DNA of 64,000 nt from Acidobacteriota bacterium (lineage in GTDB: Bacteria > Acidobacteriota > Thermoanaerobaculia > Thermoanaerobaculales > Thermoanaerobaculaceae): contig PMLC01000150.1 of NCBI GenBank assembly GCA_003158745.1, positions 1 to 64,000 of the forward strand, read 5' to 3'. Each line of letters starts with the position of its first letter. The first letter of the stretch is position 1. Both the position numbers and the translations under genes were made by a program. Below the pieces are notes generated by a model. That model had not been told where the DNA came from. It was given only the letters and a program-made list of their open reading frames with translations, and did no database searches. This document shows, in pieces, positions 7,541-16,087 of this stretch.

Positions 7541-9058
7541 TCAGGTTCCCCCGCGACGGAGGTGGTGCCTGACCGTGCGCACGACACTCGCCTCCGGGAA
7601 GACCAGCGTTGCGTCCTCGAACGTCGCCGAGAGCAGGCTTCCGGAAGCGTCCATGATCGAGCGCACCACGGGCTGATCGGTCAGCGCCAGCGTGGCGGTC
7701 GGCCTGGGGACCGTCGACGGCGTCTCGAACGTCACGACGACCAGTTGGGCGTCACCCTGAGGGAACGCCAGTCCCGCAGGAAGCGCGACCGCTATCCCGA
7801 GGCGTCCGTTCGCGGCGTCAGAGTCGTCCACCGTCAGAGTGGCCGCCGCCGCACCGCTCCCCAGCGTGACGGTCGGGGTGCTCAGCACGACGGGATCGAA
7901 CGCGAGGCTGAAGCGCACCTCGTGCTCGTCGCCCAGCGCCGACATCACAACCGGGAGCGAGATCGGCGAGCCCGGAGTCACGGGCGCAGTCACCGCGCGC
8001 ACCACGCGCGGTCCCAAGAACGCCGTGATCGAAACGAATTGCGTAAATGCCATCCCGTCCTCACTTATCGCTGAGAGCGTGACGTGTCCCTCCTGCGATC
8101 CGGGGGCGAGCCCGCTCGCGCGGACTGTCACCGAGGGTTGGTCCGCGATCGTTCCGCCACCGGGCGCGACTGCGAGCCAAGCCGCATCGGTGGCTGCCGT
8201 CCAGCTCAGGACGTACGGTCCCGCGAGGCGGATGGAGACGGACCTGTCCTGGCCGGTGGCGGCGTCGATTCCCATCGTGAGGGCCGCCGGATCGACCGAG
8301 AACCCAGCAGGCAGGGCCATCGCCGCCTGCAGCATGTCGTACGCGGCCCCAGGTCCCGGGACGTAATCGGCGAGCACAACCGTGTGGAGCGCAGTCCAGT
8401 TCACACCGCTCAGGGCAGGCGATTCGAGCGTCGCGGTGAGCACGCCGTTGGGTGCGAGAGGGGAAGTGATGTCGAGCCAGGGAGCGGCGCGCATGATGCG
8501 GCCTGTCACGCCGACGTGCGCGTCTTCGTAGACGAGCGCGTGCAGCGCCGCCATGTTTGCGGAGGCGGAGAGCGTTGTGGCACTGGTGTTGTGGATTCGC
8601 GCGTAGACCCGCATCTGCGTTCCGACTTGGCGCGCGTACGCCTCAATCTCGGCCCCGGGAGGACGAAGGAGTTCCGGGTCCACGAGATTCTGGAACGCCG
8701 TCGTGAAGTTCGGCTGGTTGCCGGTCAGCAACTGGTGGCCGGAGTCGACGATGACGAGGGGGAGGTAGGCCGTGGCGCCGGTGAACACGGCCCAAAACCG
8801 GCTCATCCGGTCCCCGATCGGCGCATCGACGTTCTGCTCGATGAAGACGGCCCTGCCGGCGTACTGGACCGCCAGCGCATCGACCGCCGGACCGGCGGCC
8901 TGACAGATCGGTCAGGTGAAGCGCGTGAAGTCCTCGAACACCACGAGGCGGGATGCCGATTCGGCGGATGGCTGGGCTTGTGCCGTGCCGGTGCCCGCTG
9001 CGCCCACCAGCGCCAGTGCTGCGAGTGGAAATGCCAGCAATCTCGGGAACATGACCAT
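7541..9058 (-). CDS. Candidate selenoprotein: exported thioredoxin-like (UxxC), BACON-like and cohesin-like domains
   Basis: The ORF track starts at 8806, but the same frame runs upstream through one TGA (codon 49, bases 8914..8912) to an ATG at 9058 with GAGGTG 5 bases before it. Reading TGA as selenocysteine gives 505 residues. Residues 1-28 are a signal peptide (MVMFPRLLAFPLAALALVG, AQA cleavage). Then comes VVFEDFTRFT-U-PIC-QAAGPAVDAL, a thioredoxin-fold strand, redox motif and helix in which the TGA takes the place of the first Cys of CxxC. The thioredoxin-like domain goes on to TAYLPLVIVDSGHQLL. A BACON-like module follows (TAATDAAWLAVAPGGG), then a cohesin-like module (HEVRFSLAFDPVVLSTPTVTLG). 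A hairpin with a GGUCC loop sits 18 bases after the TGA. The alternative is a Cys-to-stop nonsense mutation in a decaying gene; nearby accessory genes are damaged. No sel genes are in the window. Confidence 0.7.
8882..8900 (-). promoter_or_regulatory. Putative bacterial SECIS hairpin
   Basis: On the mRNA, GGCCGCC-GGUCC-GGCGGUC folds into a 7-bp stem (one G-U pair) with a 5-base loop starting GGU. Counting the U of UGA as base 1, GGUC is at bases 22-25. From memory this is the same position as the GGUC of the Escherichia coli fdhF SECIS loop that SelB reads. Published bacterial SECIS rules (loop 16-37 bases after UGA, a G in the first two loop bases) are met. GC-rich DNA forms hairpins often, so the fit is supportive rather than proof. 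Confidence 0.6.
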
Positions 9059-9330
9059 CAGTGCACCTCGCGTCCCATTTCACAATCAAACTCGCTCGGA
9101 TGCAAGCGCAACGCACCCCAGCACCGGCGGAGCGGTTTCGCGGCCCCGCCGCGGGCCCTGGTGACCCTTGCCGGAGCCTCCAGAGTGCCCGGGCTCGCGT
9201 GCTAGACTTCGCGCCGTGGGGTGGCCGCTCTTCCCTCTCTCAACCGTGGTGCTGTGGCCGACCACCACGTCGCTGCTTGCGTTGTGACGCGTTCTAGCTA
9301 GTCCGATGTAGCCGGGAGGGCAACCCGCAC

Positions 9331-10350
9331 GTGGTGACTTTTCCCCTCTTCCTCTTCGTCACCGTCGTTGCCATCGCGTTGGTGTTCGACTTCTTCAACG
9401 GATTCCACGACGCGGCCAACTCGATCGCAACTGTCGTCTCAACGCGGGTGCTCTCGCCCGGGCTCGCGGTAGTCTGGGCCGCGTTCTTCAATTTCGCCGC
9501 AGCGTTCATCTTTCCGCTTAAGGTCGCTTCGACGATCGGCAAGGGCCTAGTTGTCCCGGCAGCAGCCACGGTTTACGTGATCCTGGCTGGCCTAGTTGGT
9601 GCGATCGCATGGGATCTCATCACCTGGTACTTCGGCCTGCCGACGAGCTCGTCCCACGCTCTCATCGGCGGGTACGCCGGCGCCGCGATCGCCAAGGTCG
9701 GTTTTGATGCGATCATCTACTCGGGTTGGATCAAGACGATCGTCTCCATGTTTGTCTCGCCGGTCGTCGGTTTGCTCCTGGGCTTCCTGCTGATGGTCGG
9801 CGTGATGTGGCTATTCCGAAACTCACTGCCTGGCCCCGTGGACCGCTTCTTTCGCCGTGCCCAGCTCGTGTCGGCAGCGCTGTACAGTCTCGGTCACGGC
9901 GGCAACGACGCCCAGAAGACGATGGGCATCATCGCGATCCTGGCCTACTCCTACGAAAAATCTCTTGGTCGGAACCCCACCGACATCCACGTTGCCTTTT
10001 GGATGATCATCGCCTGCCACGCAGCGATCGCGCTCGGCACTCTCTCGGGAGGATGGCGGATTGTCAAGACAATGGGATCCAAGATCACCAAGCTGAAGCC
10101 GATCGGCGGTTTCTGCGCGGAGACCTCTGCCGCTCTCACGCTGTTCGCCAACTCCTATCTCGGCATCCCGGTCTCGACGACCCACACGATCACTGGCGCC
10201 ATTATGGGGGTCGGCGCAACCCAGAGGCTGTCGGCGGTGCGCTGGGGCGTGGCGACTCGCATCATCTGGGCGTGGCTGCTCACCATTCCGTTTTCGGCCC
10301 TGATGGCCGCGCTCACCTTCAAGGCGCTCGGTCTCTTCCTGAACGTCTGA
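9331..10350 (+). CDS. pit: PiT-family inorganic phosphate transporter
   Basis: A 339-residue membrane protein of the PiT (low-affinity phosphate/metal-phosphate symporter) family. Both inverted signature repeats are present: FDFFNGFHDAANSIATVVSTR near the N-terminus and YSLGHGGNDAQKTMG in the middle. GLPTSSSHALIGGYAGA and GIPVSTTHTITGAIMG are the paired TSSSH/STTH motifs of the two halves. About ten membrane segments can be counted. The start is GTG at 9331 (or the next GTG), with GGGAGGG 10 bases upstream. It faces a DUF47 gene; such proteins commonly partner PiT carriers, usually in the same operon, so the convergent layout is a little unusual. It opens the phosphate/polyphosphate region. 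Confidence 0.95.
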   Translation: MVTFPLFLFVTVVAIALVFDFFNGFHDAANSIATVVSTRVLSPGLAVVWAAFFNFAAAFIFPLKVASTIGKGLVVPAAATVYVILAGLVGAIAWDLITWYFGLPTSSSHALIGGYAGAAIAKVGFDAIIYSGWIKTIVSMFVSPVVGLLLGFLLMVGVMWLFRNSLPGPVDRFFRRAQLVSAALYSLGHGGNDAQKTMGIIAILAYSYEKSLGRNPTDIHVAFWMIIACHAAIALGTLSGGWRIVKTMGSKITKLKPIGGFCAETSAALTLFANSYLGIPVSTTHTITGAIMGVGATQRLSAVRWGVATRIIWAWLLTIPFSALMAALTFKALGLFLNV

Positions 10351-10353
10351 TCG

Positions 10354-10440
10354 CGCTCGACGGCTGCAGCAGGTGCCGTCGGGGCCTACCTGAGGGAGCA
10401 AGCCGGCCGATGGGCACGCATTTCCTTGAACCGTCGAGCG
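10354..10440. repeat. Spaced inverted repeat between pit and the DUF47 gene
   Basis: CGCTCGACGG (10354-10363) and its exact complement CCGTCGAGCG (10431-10440) bracket the 114-base gap between two convergent genes. It could be a long-loop hairpin at both transcript ends; neither arm is followed by a T-tract. Confidence 0.5.
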
Positions 10441-10464
10441 TTAAGATAGGTCGGCGAGAAAACC

Positions 10465-11088
10465 CTACGAGCTCTTGAGGATGATCGTCTCGATGCTGTC
10501 CGCCACGTCCTCGCAGCGGTCCGTCGCATCCTCGAGGAAGGCGTACAGATCCTTGAGCTTGAGGACTTCGATGGCGTTGGCCGTGTTGGCGAAGAGATCG
10601 CCGAGCGCCTCGCGGTGCAGTACGTCCGCGACGTTCTCGAGGCGGTTGATCTCCACGCAAGCGGCCAACGCCTCCTTGTGTTTCTTGCTGTCGTGGAGGG
10701 ATACGACGGCCTTGTGCACTTCTTCGGCCGAAGTCACCAGCAGACCGGCGAGCGCCTTGAGTTGGGGCGGCACGTGGTCGATGTGGTAGACGACGAGACG
10801 CTGCGCCGCAGCGTCGGCCGAGTCGAGGATGTCGTCCAAGCGAGTCGCGAGCGAGTGGATGTCCTCGCGGTCAAAGGGGGTGATGAAGGTGCTGTTCAGC
10901 TTGGCCAGGGCCTCGTGGGTGATGCGGTCGCCCTCGTGTTCCACCTCCTTCAGCTTCTCGACCTTGGCTTGAAGGTCCGTCAGGTCGTCGAGGATCTCGC
11001 GGAAGAGCGAAACCCCCCGGACGATGTTGGCGGATGCACGGTCAAAGAGATCCAGGAAGTCGACCTTCTTGGGCAGGAACCAGCGCAT
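10465..11088 (-). CDS. DUF47 family PhoU-like protein
   Basis: A 207-residue all-helical protein of the DUF47/PhoU-like family (TIGR00153 type). Recognisable blocks are FDRASANIVRGVSLFREIL at the start, VEHEGDRITHEALAKLNSTFITPFDREDIHSLATRLDDILD in the middle (quoted here as one conserved region) and LYAFLEDATDRCEDVADSIE at the end; the acidic E/D-rich helices are those that bind metal clusters in PhoU. These proteins are thought to gate or regulate PiT phosphate carriers. It is convergent with pit. The ATG at 11088 has a plausible AAGGTCGACTT-free upstream but no strong Shine-Dalgarno, so the start rests on the conserved N-terminus. Confidence 0.88.
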   Translation of the reverse strand: MRWFLPKKVDFLDLFDRASANIVRGVSLFREILDDLTDLQAKVEKLKEVEHEGDRITHEALAKLNSTFITPFDREDIHSLATRLDDILDSADAAAQRLVVYHIDHVPPQLKALAGLLVTSAEEVHKAVVSLHDSKKHKEALAACVEINRLENVADVLHREALGDLFANTANAIEVLKLKDLYAFLEDATDRCEDVADSIETIILKSS

Positions 11089-11385
11089 GCGACCCCCGTC
11101 TTGTGCCGGCGCGGCACAAGCGGATTATAGACCCGCCACGCGGGTCGGCTGGCAAACCTCGTGACGGGCGGACCAGGCTCCGAGGGGTCGGAGACCGCTC
11201 CCGCTTCGTGCGGATCAGGGCCGGCTCGATGTTTGGCAAGTGGGGCGGGGGTTCGGCTTCATCAACGCCCTGTGGGCGCGCGAGGAGGTGAGAGAGGAAG
11301 GTGCTCGCACCGCGGTGCCGTGCGCCGCGCTTCGGTTGAATGCGTGGGCTAGTATTGGGAACTTGATGTGGTACCGGGAGGGCGT
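11089..11385. other. Intergenic region with PEP-synthase-like scrap
   Basis: No intact gene. On the plus strand near 11240-11300 a short frame reads GRGFGFINALWAREEVREEG. It closely resembles GRGLGFVNALLAREQTGEDG in the PEP-synthase-like protein encoded at 23742-26720. The similarity ends after about 20 residues, so this looks like a fossil piece of a second copy. The rest shows nothing recognisable. Confidence 0.45.
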
Positions 11386-12264
11386 ATGGGGCGATCGAAC
11401 GAGTTTGTCGCGCGTTACCGCTTCACTACGGGTGAAGGACTCCACCTGGCGGACATGGATCCGGCCGATACCGGGCGGCTGATGTCGAAGCAAAAGGCCC
11501 AGGCGGCTCTCGCCAAGGGGATCGAGAAACTCAGTACCCTCCAGGAAAGACTCTATGCTCAAGACCGTTGGGCCGTTTTGCTGGTGTTCCAAGGGATGGA
11601 CGCGGCCGGGAAGGACGGCACGATCAAACATGTCATGTCGGGGGTCAACCCCCAGGGGTGCGAGGTCCACTCGTTCAAGGTGCCGTCCACGGAAGAGCTG
11701 GATCACGACTTTCTCTGGCGCTGCGTGGTGCGCCTGCCGGAACGGGGACGGATCGGGATCTTCAACCGCTCATGCTACGAGGAAGTGCTAGTCGTGCGGG
11801 TGCACCCCGAGCTCCTCGAGCGCCAGCGCCTGCCTTCCGGCCTCGTCGGCCGGCGTATCTGGAAGGAGCGCTTCGAGGACATCAACGCGTTGGAACGCCA
11901 CCTGGCCCGCAACGGGACGCGGATCCTCAAGTTCTTCCTGCACGTGTCGCGCGGTGAGCAGCGCAAGCGGTTTCTGGAGCGGCTCGACACGCCGGAGAAG
12001 AGGTGGAAGTTCTCCTCTGCCGATATCACCGAGCGGCCCCACTGGGACGCCTACATGACGGCGTACGAGGAGATGCTCCGAGGTACAGCCACCCGCAATG
12101 CACCTTGGTACGTTGTTCCCGCCGATCACAAGTGGTTCGCCCATTATGTGGTGGCAGAGGCCGTGATTGCGGCTCTGGAGGAACTCGACCTCGCGTTCCC
12201 GAAGGTCGACAGGGTGCGGGAGAAGGAGCTCAGGAGAGTCCGGACGGAACTCATGGCCGAGTAG
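11386..12264 (+). CDS. ppk2: Polyphosphate kinase 2 family protein
   Basis: A 292-residue PPK2-family enzyme, which moves phosphate between polyphosphate and nucleotides (often NMP or NDP to NTP). The Walker A is VFQGMDAAGKDGTIKHVMSG and the Walker B/lid region is GRIGIFNRSCYEEVLVVRVH, followed by RIWKERFEDINALERHLARN and WKFSSADITERPHWDAYMTAY, all typical of the family. The length fits single-domain class I/III enzymes, and the sequence layout is most like class III; the class is an inference. GGGAGG lies 5 bases before the ATG at 11386, so I prefer it to the track's 11368. The neighbouring pit, ppx and ppk1 support a polyphosphate role. Confidence 0.93.
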   Translation: MGRSNEFVARYRFTTGEGLHLADMDPADTGRLMSKQKAQAALAKGIEKLSTLQERLYAQDRWAVLLVFQGMDAAGKDGTIKHVMSGVNPQGCEVHSFKVPSTEELDHDFLWRCVVRLPERGRIGIFNRSCYEEVLVVRVHPELLERQRLPSGLVGRRIWKERFEDINALERHLARNGTRILKFFLHVSRGEQRKRFLERLDTPEKRWKFSSADITERPHWDAYMTAYEEMLRGTATRNAPWYVVPADHKWFAHYVVAEAVIAALEELDLAFPKVDRVREKELRRVRTELMAE

Positions 12265-12292
12265 CCCGTCCTGAGCGCGGGCGCCGTCTCGC

Positions 12293-14165
12293 TCAGACTG
12301 GTTCCGGCAAGGAGTCTGGACCGAGGGGCGCTGGCCGGGCGGATTCCCTCAGTGTGGTGGTGGCGGCTCGACGCATGGTCTGGTGGAATGCGAAAAACTG
12401 CTCTGCGCCGTCTCGCCCCATATAGCGCTCGAGCAGCTTTCGCTGGGTGGACACGAGGTCAACCACCACGAGTGCGTCCACGACGTCGGAAAAATCGCGG
12501 TCTACGTTGAAACACGCGATTCGACCGCCGATGTGCAGGTACTGTCGAACCAGCACCGGGATCCCGCGTCCTCCCTCAATGTCGGCAACCATCTCCGACA
12601 GGTCCTCGAGGCCACGGAGCGAATCGACAACGGCCTCCAGATCCAGTCCGCGTGGTGTGCGCATCGGGAACGGCCGGCGAGGACGCACCGACGGCAGCAA
12701 CGCGCCGTCGTTCGCCGCGCTGCCGAGGTAGCGCACCATCAGTTCCCGAGATACCTGTCCATACTCCTGGCTGATGCTCACCGGGCCAAATACGTAACGG
12801 TAGCGAGGGTTGCGGACCACGAAAGCGCCGATCCCCTGCCAGAGGAGGAGAAGCGCGGAGTGAGAGCGTTGATAATCCGGATGGATGGATGAACGAGCGA
12901 CCCAACTCCAGAGCCTGGTGGATCCGCGTGACGCCCTCAGTGCCGAAACGGAAAAGGGTGCTGGTGTACAGGCCAGCCATCCCGTGCCTTTGGAGAACGA
13001 CATCGGTCTGCCCGAGCCGGTACGCACCGGCAACAGCACCGGCCCTGGAGTCCCAGAGGCAGAGGTGCAGATACTCCTGGTCGAATCGGTCGAGGTCTCG
13101 CGCACGACCAGTACCTTCGCCTGCAGCTCGGAAAGTGGCCTCTCGCCCTCGTCCGATCTCCAAGAGGAGGTTTGGGATTTCACCCGCGCGCGCCAGCAGA
13201 ACGCGAAAACCGCCACCGTGGGCGAGCGTCGCCTCCGGAGGCAGAGCTTCCACCTCGCACTTCAACGTCGCAGCAGGAACCGGGCTCGCGATCCGTTGCC
13301 GGAAACGGCGAGGTGGAGAGGGCGCCACCGGCGCACCTTGATAGGCGAGCAACTGGGTCCGACCTTGCACCGAACCGATAAGTCTCTCGTCGCTGTCCAG
13401 CTCTGCAAAAGAGTCCGGGAGGACCGGCCGGCCAACCACCAGTTTGAGCAAGCGTCCACTCTGCTTCAGGAGTTGGCGCGGGAGCAAGGCGGTCCGGAGT
13501 CTCGGGTGAAGCAATCCCGCAAGCTGAAAGAGCGCGCCGTTGCGCCCGGGGAAGAAGATCGGGACGATCGTGGCGCCGGTGCGCCGGGCGAGGCGCACGA
13601 CCGTGGCGCTCCACGGCGGGTCATCGACCGTGCCGCGGCGCAGGTCGAAACTCGCGACTTCGCCGGTCGGGAAGACGGCGAGTAGCCCCCCGTTTTCGAG
13701 AAACTCAACGGCACGGCGGAGACCACCAAGGTTGCGCGAGGCGGCGCCGCGTCCCCCGAAGGGATCCACAGGTATGAAAAGACCCTGCAACTCGGGGATG
13801 AGCGAAAGGAATTGATTGCCCATCACCCGGACGTCGGGCCGAACCGTCGAGAGCGCCCAAGCGAGGACGAGGCCTTCGGCCCCACCAAAGGGGTGGTTGG
13901 CGACAACCACCACCGGACCGAGTCTCGGGATGCGGGAGAGGTCGGCGGGAGCAACGTCGCAGCTAATGCCGAGATGGCTGAGGGCGCGCTCGAGGAACTC
14001 CGAGTCGCTGGAGCGAGAGATAGCACGGTATCTCTTCTGCAAGGAGGCAAGACCGCTGACGGCGTCGATCGCCGCCGCGACCAACCGGCCGCCTGGGGGC
14101 AAACGGCCGTCCAGGATTCTGGAGACGGAGAAAACCCTGGTCGGGACTTGCAGATCTTGGGCCAT
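12293..14165 (-). pseudogene. OlsF-like bifunctional acyltransferase, frameshifted
   Basis: Two overlapping minus-strand frames together make one protein. The N-terminal part (start ATG 14165) is a lysophospholipid-acyltransferase domain with VVVVANHPFGGAEGLVLAWAL and AVFPTGEVASF. The following domain is OlsB-like GNAT: REATFRAAGEGTGRARDLDRFD, LHLCLWDS, AGAYRLGQTDV, LYTSTLFRFG and LELGRSFIHP. The frame is lost at a triple GGAT repeat (12879-12890). Homology resumes in the other frame as HPDYQRSHSALLLLWQGIG and GPVSISQEYGQVSRELM to the stop at 12293. Removing one 4-base unit restores a single frame of about 620 residues. Such fusions (OlsF) N- and O-acylate ornithine to make phosphate-free ornithine lipids, fitting the phosphate context. 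It could be phase-variable, a dead gene or a sequence error. Confidence 0.75.
12879..12890. repeat. Tetranucleotide repeat (GGAT)x3 at the frameshift
   Basis: Three GGAT units (ATCC on the coding strand) occur exactly where the OlsF-like reading frame breaks, between codons for SFIHP and HPDYQ. Loss of one unit would repair the frame. Confidence 0.8.
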
Positions 14166-14470
14166 GCGCACCCCTGCCCGACAGTCTGTCCAGTGTGATG
14201 TGAGAGGAGGCGAAAGTGGCGTGAGGACCGCGTGAACATCCAAACAGGCTGACGGTGTTCTAGGGGTTCGCGCAAGGGGTTTTGCCTTCACGGCGATTTC
14301 ACACCTTTCCACAATTCTTGGGAGGGCGTACGGTTCACGCCAGCCGAGTCAGGCGAGGGTTGGCGCACGTCCCACCGGAGGACCGGGGCTACCTGCGGCT
14401 GATCGTGCAGCTAAACTGTGGTTGACGTGAGCGAGGAGGCGCCGAGGCGGTCCTCCGTGGTCGACTGAGC
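14166..14470. other. Divergent intergenic region, olsF-like / ppx
   Basis: About 305 bases between divergent genes. It should hold promoters for both directions. I see no convincing Pho box, hairpin or small ORF. No clear -35/-10 pair stands out. Confidence 0.4.
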
Positions 14471-16054
14471 ATGAGCGAGAAGCAAACCCAACCCGTGCCG
14501 CTCGATGCAATGAGCGAAGAGCTGACGTTTCCCGTACGCGTCGCTTGCATCGACGTGGGCTCCAACGCGCTCCGGTACGTGGCCGCCGAGTTCCGCGCGC
14601 CGGACAAGTACCGGATCGTCGAGCAGGAGCGTGCTGCCGTGCGTCTCGGGCACGACGTCTTCCTGACCGGCCGCCTCACCGGCGGGGCCATCGACGCGGC
14701 GGTGGCTGCCCTGACCGCATTCGCGAAGCGCATGCGGGACGCGAATGTCGACGTCTACCGGGGCGTCGCGACCAGCGCCGTGCGGGAGAGCTCGAACGCT
14801 CGGGAGTTCCTGCAGCGCGTGCACGAGGAGGCCGGCCTCGATCTCGAGGTGATCTCCGGCTCAGAGGAGGCGCGGCTCGTCCATGTTGCAGTCCAGCACG
14901 TCGTCGACCTTGCCGGCCGCGACTGGATCGTTGTGGATGTCGGCGGGGGCAGCGTCGAAGTCCTCCTTGTCGATGGCAGCGGAATCCGGTGGAGCGAATC
15001 GCACACAATGGGCTCAGTACGCCTCCTGGAGGAACTCTCGGAGGCCGGCGAGGAGCCGGGCCGCTTCCGCCGCCTGCTGGAGGAGTACACGGCGACGCTG
15101 CGGCTGCCCCCTGCGGCTCAGTTTCGGCGGCCTGGCGGCTTTATTGCGACGGGCGGAAACGCAGAGACGCTTGCCCAACTCGCCGGAACCGAGGGTGGGC
15201 CGGGAAAGCCCTCTGTGCTGACCCTCGAAGCGACGAGGACGATCATCGAGAAGCTGTCCAAGCTCTCGTACCGCCAGCGCGTCGAGGAGTTGGGATTGCG
15301 CGAGGACCGCGCAGATGTCGTGCTTCCGGCCGCTCTCGTTTATGAACGGCTCGCACAGCTCTCGGGCGCCTCCTCGATGATCGTCCCCGGTGTTGGGATC
15401 AAGGAGGGTGTCCTGTACGACGTCGTCGAGGCCGTGACCACGCAGCGCGCTCACGCAGACAGGCAGGAGCGCGAGCTTGTCACCGCTCTGGTTGCCATAG
15501 GTCGACGCTTCATGTTTGACGAAGCGCATGCGTCTCAGGTGGCGAAACACTCCCTGTCGTTGTTCGACCAGCTGCAGGAACTGCACAAGCTCGACAGATC
15601 GGACCGCAAAATCCTCCAGGCTGCTGCCTGGCTCCACGACATCGGTGGATATATCAGTTACAAGCGTCACCACAAGCACTCGATGTACCTGATCGCGCAG
15701 TCCGAACTGCCAGGCCTCTCGGACGCGGAGGTCGCGCTCGCCGCGAGCGTCGCGCGCTACCACCGGAAGAGCGAGCCGGCTCCAAGCCACGACGAGTTCG
15801 CCGGCATGAAAGCGGCCGACCAGAGACGGGTCCTTGCGCTGGCCGCTATTCTCCGGCTGGCAGACGCCCTCGACCGTGAACACCTTGAGCGCGTGCGAGC
15901 CGTCAGCGTGGAGGTGAAGGGCGGGGATGTGGTGCTTCGTCTTGAGGGCAAGGGTGATTTGCTTCTCGAGAAGTGGGCGCTGAAACGTAAGGCGCCGATG
16001 TTCGAGCGGGTTTACGAGCGCAAGGTGCGCGTCCGCAACGGCGGAGGAGACTGA
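14471..16054 (+). CDS. ppx: Ppx/GppA phosphatase with C-terminal HD domain
   Basis: A 527-residue exopolyphosphatase/guanosine pentaphosphatase family protein. The actin-like ATPase fold shows its two phosphate loops, CIDVGSNALRYVAAEF at residues 25-40 and VVDVGGGSVEVLLVDGSGI around 155, plus RGVATSAVRESSNAREFLQR and ISGSEEARLVHVAV between them. The C-terminal part is an HD-like domain with AAWLHDIGGYISYKRHHKHSMYLI, as in the longer Ppx enzymes. It releases phosphate from polyphosphate or from pppGpp. The ATG at 14471 gives the normal N-terminus, though no strong Shine-Dalgarno is visible; a second ATG (MSEELTF) is possible. It is followed by the small basic protein gene and the phosphoesterase gene on the same strand. 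Confidence 0.93.
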   Translation: MSEKQTQPVPLDAMSEELTFPVRVACIDVGSNALRYVAAEFRAPDKYRIVEQERAAVRLGHDVFLTGRLTGGAIDAAVAALTAFAKRMRDANVDVYRGVATSAVRESSNAREFLQRVHEEAGLDLEVISGSEEARLVHVAVQHVVDLAGRDWIVVDVGGGSVEVLLVDGSGIRWSESHTMGSVRLLEELSEAGEEPGRFRRLLEEYTATLRLPPAAQFRRPGGFIATGGNAETLAQLAGTEGGPGKPSVLTLEATRTIIEKLSKLSYRQRVEELGLREDRADVVLPAALVYERLAQLSGASSMIVPGVGIKEGVLYDVVEAVTTQRAHADRQERELVTALVAIGRRFMFDEAHASQVAKHSLSLFDQLQELHKLDRSDRKILQAAAWLHDIGGYISYKRHHKHSMYLIAQSELPGLSDAEVALAASVARYHRKSEPAPSHDEFAGMKAADQRRVLALAAILRLADALDREHLERVRAVSVEVKGGDVVLRLEGKGDLLLEKWALKRKAPMFERVYERKVRVRNGGGD

Positions 16055-16087
16055 CACAGTCCGGCAATGCCGGAGGGAGAACAGATC

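Noticed and set aside
8084-9205. Plus-strand 373-residue ORF opposite the thioredoxin-like gene
   Set aside because: Arg/Gly-rich shadow of a GC-rich gene with no domain; the minus-strand frame has a signal peptide and recognisable folds.
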